From contig NZ_BCNY01000014.1 of the NCBI RefSeq assembly GCF_001602375.1, forward strand, positions 124,001-188,000: 64,000 nucleotides of DNA. The letters are read 5' to 3'. Each line of letters begins with the position of its first letter. The stretch's first letter is position 1. Positions 1-7,783 of the stretch are shown piece by piece. The position numbers and the translations under genes are program-made. Under the pieces are notes generated by a model. It made no database searches, was not told the DNA's origin, and was given only the letters and a program-made list of their open reading frames with translations. This DNA comes from Methanoculleus horonobensis. GTDB lineage: Archaea > Halobacteriota > Methanomicrobia > Methanomicrobiales > Methanoculleaceae.

Positions 1-600
1 ACCGGTGCGATGCCGCTCGTGCAGGAGTACATTCCCGGAACCGGCTACGGGGTGGAACTGCTTCTCTGCCGGGGAGAACCCAGGGCTATCTTCATGCACA
101 GAAGACTGCGGGAGTATCCCATCACCGGCGGTGCAAGCACGTTGCGTGAGGGGATCTACTCCGATGCATTGCGGGAACCCGCCGTCACTCTCATGCAGAA
201 CCTGAATTGGCACGGCCTTGCGATGGTAGAGTTCAAAGTTGATTCCAGGGACGGAACTCCGTACCTTATGGAAGTGAACGGAAGGTTCTGGGGATCGCTG
301 CCTCTTGCGGTTCTCTCGGGTGTTGATTTCCCGTATCTCCTGCATAAGATGATCATCGAGGGGGACATCCCGCCGGGGGAGGATTACCGCACCGGTCTTC
401 GCAGCCGATGGCTCATCCCGGGTGATATCGCCTGGTGCGCAACATCTCTGCTTCGGCGCCAGAACCGTTTGTCGACGCTCCGGGATTTTTTCAATCTCCG
501 CGATCTGAATGACGACATCATTGCCTGGAACGACATTCTGCCGACGTTCGGCGCCATGATGGGTGCATCGCGAGATCTTACCCGTGTATTATTCAGATAA
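1..600 (+). CDS. ATP-grasp family carboxylate-amine ligase, C-terminal part
   Basis: The frame is open at the left edge of the window, so the true start lies outside; 199 codons remain. ATP-grasp enzymes join a carboxylate to an amine or thiol through an acyl-phosphate. The fragment shows the C-terminal half of the fold: QEYIPGTGYGVELL near residue 8, then a VEFK strand and an MEVNGRFWGS segment whose Glu-x-Asn would bind the Mg-ATP. It resembles the stand-alone ATP-grasp proteins found in polysaccharide and surface-glycan clusters, which fits the glycosyltransferase downstream on the other strand. The substrate cannot be read from the sequence. Confidence 0.8.
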   Translation, partial: TGAMPLVQEYIPGTGYGVELLLCRGEPRAIFMHRRLREYPITGGASTLREGIYSDALREPAVTLMQNLNWHGLAMVEFKVDSRDGTPYLMEVNGRFWGSLPLAVLSGVDFPYLLHKMIIEGDIPPGEDYRTGLRSRWLIPGDIAWCATSLLRRQNRLSTLRDFFNLRDLNDDIIAWNDILPTFGAMMGASRDLTRVLFR

Positions 601-693
601 AACTGCCCCGCTATCGTTATACCCGAATCATTCTGCTATTGGATAGCGTATGCTGCATTCCTCAGGGTTCATGTCGCTCCCCCAATCTGCAGG

Positions 694-1893
694 CTATTCT
701 TGTGGGTCAATCTCCGTATAGACAACGTCTCTCTCAAGGTGTCTCATCTCGGTTATCCACCATCCCATGATCAGATCCCAGGAAAAATTTTCCATTACGT
801 ATGCCTGAGCGTTCTTCCCCACGGTCTCGCGGATAACTTTATCGCTGAGTAATAAACCGATCTTTTCGGTTAATTCCTGCCGATCGCCGGGCTTGATCAG
901 GAACCCGGTCGACCCGTCATGGATAATCTCTTCGGTTCCGCCGACATCGGTCGCAATAACCGCACAGCCGGCAGCACAGGCTTCAAGAACTGACGTCGGT
1001 AGCCCCTCCGAATAAGAGGGGTTCACAAAAATATCAGTGCTCTTCAGGATGCCCGGGACATTTTCCGGACGCAGTTCCCCAAAAAACGTAATATTCGAGA
1101 TGTGCCCGCGATGAGCAAGCGCTTCAAGTTCACTTCTATAAGACCCGTCTCCAACAATAAGCAACTGCACATCTCCTTGTATCCCCGGGAAGACAGAAAG
1201 TAAATCCTGCACTCCTTTCGCATAGATCAGCCGTCCGATATAGGTAATAACGATGCTTCCAGGCCTTTTTATCTCTGTATCGGGTTCTGCATCCTGAAAT
1301 GAAGAGATATCGATGCCATTATGCATGGTCTTCGCTTTCTTCGCACCCAGATGTCTTAAGAAATCGGTGGCAGCAGTTGATACACCAAAGTTTATTGCAG
1401 CCTTTCTCACCAGGAGGGAGCCGACGGAATGATCGTAAAGATTCGCGATGAGAGATATCCAGGAGTTGTTTGAAACCGTATGTTGTGATCCGTGTTCAAG
1501 GTGGATAAGAGGGATTGCATGCCACCGTGAAAGTAGCCATCCTATGAAACATATGGGGTAGAATCGGGTGTTGGTGATGATGCAGTGGTAATCATTCTTC
1601 GCAAGGTTCAACAACGAGACAGTATTTCTGTAACTGATCTTGGGTACCGGAAAATTTCCCTGTACCAGATCCCAGGAAGAGAGCCGGTAAACGTTGACGC
1701 CGTCAAGAGTCTCATATGGAGCCGCGTTACCGCCGTTGCATGTCAATATATCTACGATATAGCCGGAATCCGTAAGTTTCTGTGCTAACTCACGGATTAT
1801 CTTTATATATCCGCCAACAACAGGGACATAAACGCCTGCAAGTATGAGAATACGACCCTGTCCTGTAAGATTGGCGTCTGTTTCCCTTCCCAT
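694..1893 (-). CDS. GT4-type glycosyltransferase (group 1)
   Basis: 399 aa. Transfers a sugar from an activated donor to a glycan or lipid acceptor in the cytoplasm. The N-terminal Rossmann-like half has the PVVGGYIKIIRELAQKL acceptor-domain helix. The C-terminal donor domain begins at ITYIGRLIYAKG, continues with LLIVGDGSYRSELE, and ends with the retaining-GT signature EGLPTSVLEACAAG (E-x7-E) followed by TDVGGTEEII. The start is backed by a GGAGGA ribosome site about 10 bases upstream and a TATA-like box further up. Codon use is less G+C-rich than in the core genes to the right. The sugar and acceptor are unknown. Confidence 0.9.
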   Translation of the reverse strand: MGRETDANLTGQGRILILAGVYVPVVGGYIKIIRELAQKLTDSGYIVDILTCNGGNAAPYETLDGVNVYRLSSWDLVQGNFPVPKISYRNTVSLLNLAKNDYHCIITNTRFYPICFIGWLLSRWHAIPLIHLEHGSQHTVSNNSWISLIANLYDHSVGSLLVRKAAINFGVSTAATDFLRHLGAKKAKTMHNGIDISSFQDAEPDTEIKRPGSIVITYIGRLIYAKGVQDLLSVFPGIQGDVQLLIVGDGSYRSELEALAHRGHISNITFFGELRPENVPGILKSTDIFVNPSYSEGLPTSVLEACAAGCAVIATDVGGTEEIIHDGSTGFLIKPGDRQELTEKIGLLLSDKVIRETVGKNAQAYVMENFSWDLIMGWWITEMRHLERDVVYTEIDPQE

Positions 1894-2372
1894 CTGACCC
1901 TCCTCCCCGTAAAGCCGGACCCTCGTACGCCTTTATGAGAGGGTCACTTCAACCGGCTCACTGCCGCACCGCCATATCGCCATTTTAATATAAATTTTTC
2001 CATAAATCATTTCCGCTGTGGTTTTGTGTAATCCGGTCTGAATCCGATTTTGAACGTGCCGACAAACCTCCATGAGGCATGCTGCAAGATGCACGGGTGA
2101 AAACCGGCAAGACTGATCCTGTCGCCACTCTTTTCCGGTGAATGAATTAGGGCAGGAAATACTCCCTTTTCATGGGAGAAATCTTCCTGCAGCGTAGATC
2201 AAAAATGGTGAGATGGGTTACGGAAAGGCTGCAAGCCATGTGGATGATGAGGCATCTACAGCCCCATCATCACCGAAACCGGTCGATGCACACCCCGCGT
2301 CGCTACCCGGAAGCTTATTGGCGATAAAGCCCGGGTAACGAGATGTGCTGGCGATCGGTTCGAGACGTTGGC
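1894..2372. other. Gene-free interval with promoter and stem-loop
   Basis: A 479-base stretch with no credible coding frame. The left part holds the promoter of the minus-strand glycosyltransferase: AATTTATATT read on the minus strand at about 1986-1997. The middle holds a strong two-part inverted repeat (2152-2190). The rest (about 2195-2372) has no recognisable tRNA, IS or coding feature. Confidence 0.5.
2152..2190. other. Two-part stem-loop in intergenic DNA
   Basis: GCAGGAA at 2152-2158 pairs with TTCCTGC at 2184-2190. Inside it CTCCC (2162-2166) pairs with GGGAG (2174-2178) around a 7-base loop. It is not next to a stop codon and has no U-tract, so it is not an obvious terminator. It could belong to a small RNA or be the end of a decayed mobile element. 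Confidence 0.4.
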
Positions 2373-4640
2373 TCACCTGACTACCGTCTTCTTCTCATAG
2401 ATGTTGTTTGCCGTGCTCTCTTCCACGATGCGATCCATGTCGTCGACCCGGGCCCGGATGGCGTGTTCTCCTGCTGTTGCCGTCCAGGTGGACAATCCTT
2501 TCGGTCCGCCGTTGGCGGTCACGGTGACCCAATGTCCCGGGGGAATCGAAGTCAGGTGATCGTCCGACCAGGTGACGCAGGTGCCGTCAACGTAGAACGC
2601 AACCCCGTGAATGATGCCGTCGGGGGTCGCGGCGGTGCCCTGGTTCTTGATCGTCGCCTTGAATGTTACCGGGCTCCCGGTTGTCGGTTTGGACGGTTCC
2701 CAGCGGATATTCGTCACCACCAGGTCCGGGTTGCCGGTCGGTGTCGGCGCAGGCGTCACCGTCGGTGTGGGGGTCGGTGTCGGCGTGGGAGCGGCTGCGT
2801 CAGTGATGATCACGCCCTCTTCGCGGACATTGTTCGCCGTGTTCCCCTCCGCGATGCGGTCCATGTCGTCGACCCGGGCCCGGATGGCGTGCTCTCCTGC
2901 TGTTGCCGTCCAGGTGGACAACCCGTTCGGTCCGCCGTTGGCGGTCACGGTGACCCAATGTCCCGGGGGAATCGAAGTCAGGTGATCGTCCGACCAGGTG
3001 ACGCAGGTGCCGTCAACGTAGAACGCAACCCCGTGAATGATGCCGTCGGGGGTCGCGGCGGTACCCTGGTTCTTGATCGTCGCCTTGAATGTTACCGGGC
3101 TCCCGGTTGCCGGTTTGGACGGTTCCCAGCGGATATCCGTCACCACCAGGTCCGGGTTGTCGGTCGGTGTGGGGGTCGGCGTCACCGTCGGTGTCGGTGT
3201 CGGTGTCGGGGTTGGTGTTGGAACCTGACCGGAGAGGATCGTGAATGCACTGTGATCCACGGCGCCCGAGAACGGATTTACGTACGTTCCCACGGCGTCC
3301 CCGCTAAGTATGAGCACACTTCCGCCGGTGCTGTCACAACTTTTGGCGATCTTGGAGCCTCCGCCAATGATATGACAGTTCACCGGATTTGTGTAGGGAT
3401 ATACATACAGATCTCCCCAGTACCCGGCATCTGTGCAACCGTTCGCGATTATCTGCCATCCAGAGGTTGCCCGGCAGTTTTTGACGGTGAAGTTGGTGAA
3501 GGCGTTGTTCGCTCCGGCGTACAGATCCAGAGCGCATTTCCCGTCGTTCTCACTCACGCAGTCGATAAACTTGTTCGGGATGTTGTACCCGCTCTCCCTG
3601 GTGAGTATATACCCGGCACCGATGGAATCTGACGAGTGGAAACGCTCAACCACCACGTTCTGAGTCCACCATCCCATAAAGTTCATCCAGCCGCCCTTTG
3701 CAGTGCAATCCCGCACCACGGCGTTCGTAGTGATTGTGAATCCACCGAAGGTCCACCATTCTCCACTCTCCAGTTCGTCTCCGCACTTATACGGATTGGA
3801 CGGCATGCTCCCTTTTGTACCGGAGTAGTCAGCATGGCAGTTCTCGAGAGTGATGTTCTTGGCGCCCGAGAAGCCGCCGAACATTCCTGCCGCCTCCTGG
3901 TGGAAACCTGAAATGAGCGTATGGTCTGCGACGCAGTTTGCAACGTAAGCATCGGCAAGCCGGTTTCGCTCCTGGATGTTGAATCCGGTTCCATCCCATG
4001 CCCAGCCGGATTTGCCTCCGGATAGCAGGTATGCGTCACCGGTGTACGAAGCGCGGCAGTTGGTTATCGTCAGCCCTCTGATCCAGTGGTGCTCGACAGC
4101 GGGCGTAATGCTGCCGACACGATCGTCATGCTGCCACCCGTGCCCGTTGACATGCTCTGCCGTGCACCGGTTATACCGAATGTTGCTGATGTCGACATCC
4201 CTGGCCACGCACCAGAATGCAGCCGGCAGGTACTTGTCCGGCTGGCTGTTTCCCTTCAGATCCCGGTGAGTGACATACAGGTCTTCACAGTTGACGTTGT
4301 TTGCGTTCAGTATGAAGACGTATCCCGCGCCAACGATCGAGAATTTCGACAGTGTGTTGCTCCCCCGAGGATTGACGCTTCCTTTGGACTCGAAGTACAG
4401 GATTGAGTTTGTCGCCGGGTTGCGGGGGTCTGACGGGTCGTGAGCGCCGGTGAGTGTTCTCCCGGCGGGCACGTCGATGTTACCCGAGCAGTAGTACACG
4501 CCGGGCACGAGTTCGACATCTCCTGACCGTAAGGCAGATACAATGCCGGAACTGCCTTCTGAAGGCTGAACGGTAATTGCCGTTGCAGAACTCACGCTAC
4601 AGATTAAAATTAGTAACACAATGAGTGACCGTCTTTTCAT
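2373..4640 (-). CDS. Secreted beta-helix protein with two CARDB domains
   Basis: 755 aa from the chosen ATG, which is followed by a clear signal peptide (MKRRSLIVLLILICSVSSA) and preceded by a CAGGAGGAAT ribosome site; an upstream in-frame ATG at 4724 has neither. Residues about 25-460 are rich in short Asn/Cys/Gly turns typical of a right-handed parallel beta-helix, a fold used for binding or cleaving polysaccharide. Then come a Thr-Pro linker (TPTPTPTPT), a CARDB adhesion-type domain starting NPDLVVTDIRWEPSKP, a second Thr-Pro linker and a second, almost identical CARDB domain. Presumably exported and exposed at the cell surface. No catalytic triad can be assigned. Confidence 0.88.
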   Translation of the reverse strand: MKRRSLIVLLILICSVSSATAITVQPSEGSSGIVSALRSGDVELVPGVYYCSGNIDVPAGRTLTGAHDPSDPRNPATNSILYFESKGSVNPRGSNTLSKFSIVGAGYVFILNANNVNCEDLYVTHRDLKGNSQPDKYLPAAFWCVARDVDISNIRYNRCTAEHVNGHGWQHDDRVGSITPAVEHHWIRGLTITNCRASYTGDAYLLSGGKSGWAWDGTGFNIQERNRLADAYVANCVADHTLISGFHQEAAGMFGGFSGAKNITLENCHADYSGTKGSMPSNPYKCGDELESGEWWTFGGFTITTNAVVRDCTAKGGWMNFMGWWTQNVVVERFHSSDSIGAGYILTRESGYNIPNKFIDCVSENDGKCALDLYAGANNAFTNFTVKNCRATSGWQIIANGCTDAGYWGDLYVYPYTNPVNCHIIGGGSKIAKSCDSTGGSVLILSGDAVGTYVNPFSGAVDHSAFTILSGQVPTPTPTPTPTPTVTPTPTPTDNPDLVVTDIRWEPSKPATGSPVTFKATIKNQGTAATPDGIIHGVAFYVDGTCVTWSDDHLTSIPPGHWVTVTANGGPNGLSTWTATAGEHAIRARVDDMDRIAEGNTANNVREEGVIITDAAAPTPTPTPTPTVTPAPTPTGNPDLVVTNIRWEPSKPTTGSPVTFKATIKNQGTAATPDGIIHGVAFYVDGTCVTWSDDHLTSIPPGHWVTVTANGGPKGLSTWTATAGEHAIRARVDDMDRIVEESTANNIYEKKTVVR
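2426..3171 (-). repeat. Direct repeat encoding the duplicated CARDB domain
   Basis: The segment 2426-2745 is repeated at 2852-3171 with only scattered mismatches, a period of 426 bases (142 codons). Each copy encodes one CARDB domain and the start of its Thr-Pro linker. The near identity at DNA level, including third positions, points to a recent duplication or gene conversion. Confidence 0.9.
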
Positions 4641-5190
4641 ATCATTCCTCCTGCTAACAGTATATTTTGTTGAAAGTTTGGGTATATATAAATTTTCAAT
4701 TTTAATTCTATCTAATATTGTCATAATCCATCAAAAAGGGCAAAAGTTGTCCTTTATATCTGATTTGATGGTGTTGTATATCTTTAAAAAAATGCGCTAT
4801 GTTTATATGCCAAAAAGGATTTGAACGTGGACTTGAAGGCGTACCTCTCCCGGCTCCTTCTGTCCCCGGCCTCAAAAGGGAGTGTCCGGGAATAAATAGT
4901 GTCTAAAACAGATTCTGCTCTCTGACCTGTCGTTCTGTGACTGACCGGTTTGAGTGCTCATCGCTCACAGTAGCGGCCTTTGCCTGGGTAAGAGCACGTG
5001 CTTGCTGGAGATGTTTCTCGGCGCATCACTGGTTCCGATCCGGCTTAACGCTGTATGGCACATTCACGCAGAAACGGCGGCTTTACTGCCCTGGAGCCCG
5101 GTGCATAGACCGACCTGAAATCGGATGCCCTTAGAAGAAGTCGTCACTACCCCCCCCTTTTTCTGCAACTCCATTGCCTGTTCTGAGGAG
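4641..5190. other. Gene-free interval, AT-rich then possible IS remnant
   Basis: Positions 4641-4830 are markedly AT-rich and carry the promoter of the minus-strand gene. At about 4880-4910 the sequence GTGTCCGGGAATAAATAGTG followed by TCTAAAA resembles the terminal repeats of IS256-type elements. The following 200 bases contain only broken reading frames on both strands, and no transposase motif could be confirmed. A run of eight C occurs near 5150. Confidence 0.3.
4684..4695 (-). promoter_or_regulatory. TATA box for the CARDB/beta-helix gene
   Basis: On the minus strand the sequence reads TTTATATATACC inside an AT-rich tract, about 45-55 bases before the ATG at 4640. This leaves a leader of roughly 20-25 bases that contains the GGAGGA site. 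Confidence 0.6.
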
Positions 5191-6939
5191 TTATTTAAGC
5201 GATTTCCAGGGAAAAATCTCTGTAAATCTCCTTAAAAATTGGATGGTGCCGTTTATGATGGAGATATCCTGCGGTGCCTCCGTGGCTTCTACGGTTATGT
5301 TGCAGTGAGAGCAGGGGGTCGCTGCCCCGGTAACCGTGAGGTTGCTGACCACTACCTGCTCTTGTGCGATGTTTTTTATCCCATACTGAAGTTTGGTAAC
5401 CGGGCGAGGGTCTATTATCGTGGAATCTGCAATCCGGATGGTTCCCGCTTTTACAACGGCTGGAACGACGGTAATGCCTGCTGCTTCTTCGTTCTCGCTC
5501 TCGATACTGATGTGCATCCTCTCAATGGTGATGGATTCCGTATCCCACCCATCTATGAAGATGGGGTTGGGCTGATCCGTCTCAATGGTTCCGGTGAACG
5601 TGAGGTTTCTTCCACGCTCGACTCCGAGGGCGGCGGGTGATCCTCCGCCGAAGAACCGGATGTCGAAGTACGAGTCTTCGCAAGGATCGTGCCCGGCAGA
5701 GTCATCGTTTGCCCGAAGATTACCACCGATCATCAGGTTATACATGCCATCGCCTTGCGGATCGATGACGGTGAAATTCGTGAAATATGCATTTTTCGTC
5801 CCGACTTCTGCGCTTAACGCGTGCATGCCGGCGTGGTCGCTGACACAGTTCCTGAAAGTGTTCGGTATCGACCGACCACTGCCGTAAACCAGGAAGTAAT
5901 CCTCAGCCTGAGAGTTCCTGGATGTACAATTCTCTACAGTACATCCCTGGCCCCACCAGAGTTCGACACCGTGATAGTTTCCGTCGGCCGTGCAGTTCCT
6001 GAGCGTAGCATTCGTGCCGAGGAAGTATCCCGCTCCAAAAACCATGTCCGGTGAACCGTCAAGAGTATCGGGGTTCTCGACGTACCTGGCTTTTTGCCCG
6101 TTATTCACGCTGATACAGTCTTCAATGGTGAAATTTTGCGTAGGGTTGCTCGGCTCCTGGTGGAAGCCCGACTGCCAGTTTCCTTCTGCATAACATCCCT
6201 TCACGAGGATATCCTCGGCTGCGTTCGTCTCCTGGAGGCTGAAACCGCCGGACCAGAGTCGGGTGGTCTCGGAAGACGCTCCATCGCCTCCCCCGCACCC
6301 GATCGCCTGGCAGTTGATGTAGCGCACGTTCCTCTGTACCTGTCCCGGCCCCTGCCCACAGGTCCAGTAGCCGAAGCCCGGGACGTTCAACGCCTTGCAG
6401 TCGATGAACTCGATATCTTCGAGCGTTTCGTCGGCATTCATCCACATGCTGAATGCTCCGTCCTGGTATAGGTGCGGGCTATCGACGACCACCTGGTGGA
6501 CCCTGATATGGGCTGTCTTTGTGATGAGGATGCCGCCACGGTTCGTGATCGTCAGGCCCCTGATCGTCAGGTTTTCATCGTCCATGACGACTCCGGGGCA
6601 TTCTCCGGAGCAGTTCAGGTATGTCTGGTTCTCTCCCTGCCCTTCCAGGGTGGTGTGAGGCTCAAAATGGAGATTCTTATTGCAATGGAAGGTACCTTCG
6701 GTCAGTATGACCTTTCCCCCCGGACTCACCTCCCCCAGAGCCAGCCCGATCTCCACCTCATCCGCGAATCCGTCGCAGATTACATCTGCACGTGACCTGG
6801 ACTGCTCGCTGCTGTCGTTCGCAGCGATAACGAGAACTGGTGGCTGCTCGGCTGCCGTACTGCAACTGCCCGGCCCGGAGCCCCACAGGACTACGGCGAT
6901 CATCAGCGTTACTATAATTTTTCTCACAGTCACCTTCAC
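5191..6939 (-). CDS. Secreted right-handed parallel beta-helix protein
   Basis: 582 aa, starting with GTG. The N terminus is a signal peptide (KKIIV-type basic start, then LMIAVVLWGSGPGSC; the Cys might be a lipobox). After residue 45 the protein is a long ladder of beta-helix coils with repeated N-x-T/C-x-x turns, for example LTIRGLTITNRGG and ENCTSRNSQAEDYF. Carbohydrate-active and adhesin beta-helix proteins look like this, but no catalytic residues can be named. It parallels the beta-helix part of the neighbouring CARDB protein. GGAGG lies about 10 bases before the GTG and a TATA box at about 6992-7002. Confidence 0.85.
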   Translation of the reverse strand: MKVTVRKIIVTLMIAVVLWGSGPGSCSTAAEQPPVLVIAANDSSEQSRSRADVICDGFADEVEIGLALGEVSPGGKVILTEGTFHCNKNLHFEPHTTLEGQGENQTYLNCSGECPGVVMDDENLTIRGLTITNRGGILITKTAHIRVHQVVVDSPHLYQDGAFSMWMNADETLEDIEFIDCKALNVPGFGYWTCGQGPGQVQRNVRYINCQAIGCGGGDGASSETTRLWSGGFSLQETNAAEDILVKGCYAEGNWQSGFHQEPSNPTQNFTIEDCISVNNGQKARYVENPDTLDGSPDMVFGAGYFLGTNATLRNCTADGNYHGVELWWGQGCTVENCTSRNSQAEDYFLVYGSGRSIPNTFRNCVSDHAGMHALSAEVGTKNAYFTNFTVIDPQGDGMYNLMIGGNLRANDDSAGHDPCEDSYFDIRFFGGGSPAALGVERGRNLTFTGTIETDQPNPIFIDGWDTESITIERMHISIESENEEAAGITVVPAVVKAGTIRIADSTIIDPRPVTKLQYGIKNIAQEQVVVSNLTVTGAATPCSHCNITVEATEAPQDISIINGTIQFLRRFTEIFPWKSLK

Positions 6940-6991
6940 CTGGCAGGCCTCCGGACTTACACTCAGAACGTAACTTCCCGGTCATCCTCCG

Positions 6992-7002
6992 CTATAAATT
7001 TA
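6992..7002 (-). promoter_or_regulatory. TATA box for the beta-helix gene
   Basis: Minus strand reads AAATTTATAGC, about 55 bases before the GTG start at 6939, in an otherwise G+C-rich stretch. Confidence 0.5.
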
Positions 7003-7114
7003 TCTCAGACGGGTATGCGGGCGGAGCGCTGGATTCCCCGATGATGAGTCAGTACAGCTACAGCCTCTCCATGCCGGTTCCGGCCTGGAGGCCTGCCGTG
7101 CCGACGGCCGCGAG

Positions 7115-7126
7115 AAACTTATATAG
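7115..7126 (+). promoter_or_regulatory. TATA box that decides the acyltransferase start
   Basis: AAACTTATATAG sits about 30-40 bases upstream of the ATG at 7155. Transcription would start near 7148, so an upstream in-frame ATG at 7041 cannot be the start codon. Confidence 0.6.
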
Positions 7127-7154
7127 AGTTCGGGGCTACAGGAGTCCGCCGTTT

Positions 7155-7766
7155 ATGCCGACGAGTTTCGTTGCGGTAATCAAGAAGGATCTGGATCGTT
7201 ATTTCTTCTGGGTGGGGGATGACGTGAAGAAGACCTCACGCAGATCGGGTTTCGTCCTGGCAGTGATAGAGCACCTCATTTATAAGGACGGGTATAGGGC
7301 GCTTTTCTTCTATCGGCTGCAGCAAACTCCTCCTGTGAAGAAGAGTCGCCTTCTAGGAGCCCTCGTCAGGTTGGTAAACGTGCTTTTGAATCGGATCGAA
7401 CTCGATCCTCGTGCACAGATAGGGGCCGGCTGTATAATCCCTCATGGACAGTGCATCATCGTTGGTTCCTCCTGCATTCTCGGTGAAAACGTCACCATAT
7501 ACCAGGGTGTCACCATCGGAGCCATCGCAGGGAGGGTGAAGGACGGTCGTGTCGATCCGATCATCGGAGACGGTGTCATGCTGGGTGCCGGTGCCAAAGT
7601 TCTGGGGCCGGTATGCGTAGGTAAAAACTCCATGATCGGCGCAAATGCCGTCGTGATCGATGACATCCCCGAACGTTCCATCGCAGTAGGCGTTCCGGCG
7701 AAGGTGGTGCGGGAGGCCAGCGTGCCGTTTACCGTGAATCTGGAGGAACATGCGAGAAATGTCTGA
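7155..7766 (+). CDS. Serine O-acetyltransferase-like hexapeptide acyltransferase
   Basis: 203 aa from the ATG chosen on promoter evidence and because the family homology begins at FVAVIKKDLDRYF. The C-terminal half is a left-handed beta-helix of hexapeptide repeats (IGAGCIIPHGQCIIVGSS, then LGENVTIYQGVTIGA), ending in the usual GVPAKVVRE tail. The HGQCIIVG segment corresponds to the CysE active-site region. CysE makes O-acetylserine for cysteine synthesis, but short versions placed among glycosyltransferases, as here, usually acetylate sugars. With the beta-helix and glycan genes on either side, sugar acetylation is the better guess. Confidence 0.8.
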   Translation: MPTSFVAVIKKDLDRYFFWVGDDVKKTSRRSGFVLAVIEHLIYKDGYRALFFYRLQQTPPVKKSRLLGALVRLVNVLLNRIELDPRAQIGAGCIIPHGQCIIVGSSCILGENVTIYQGVTIGAIAGRVKDGRVDPIIGDGVMLGAGAKVLGPVCVGKNSMIGANAVVIDDIPERSIAVGVPAKVVREASVPFTVNLEEHARNV

Positions 7767-7783
7767 GCCTGCCCCGTAGTGCG

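Noticed and set aside
2343-3632. A 429-codon plus-strand frame opposite the CARDB gene
   Set aside because: It is a shadow of the repeated CARDB sequence; its internal repeats mirror the real gene and no start signals exist.
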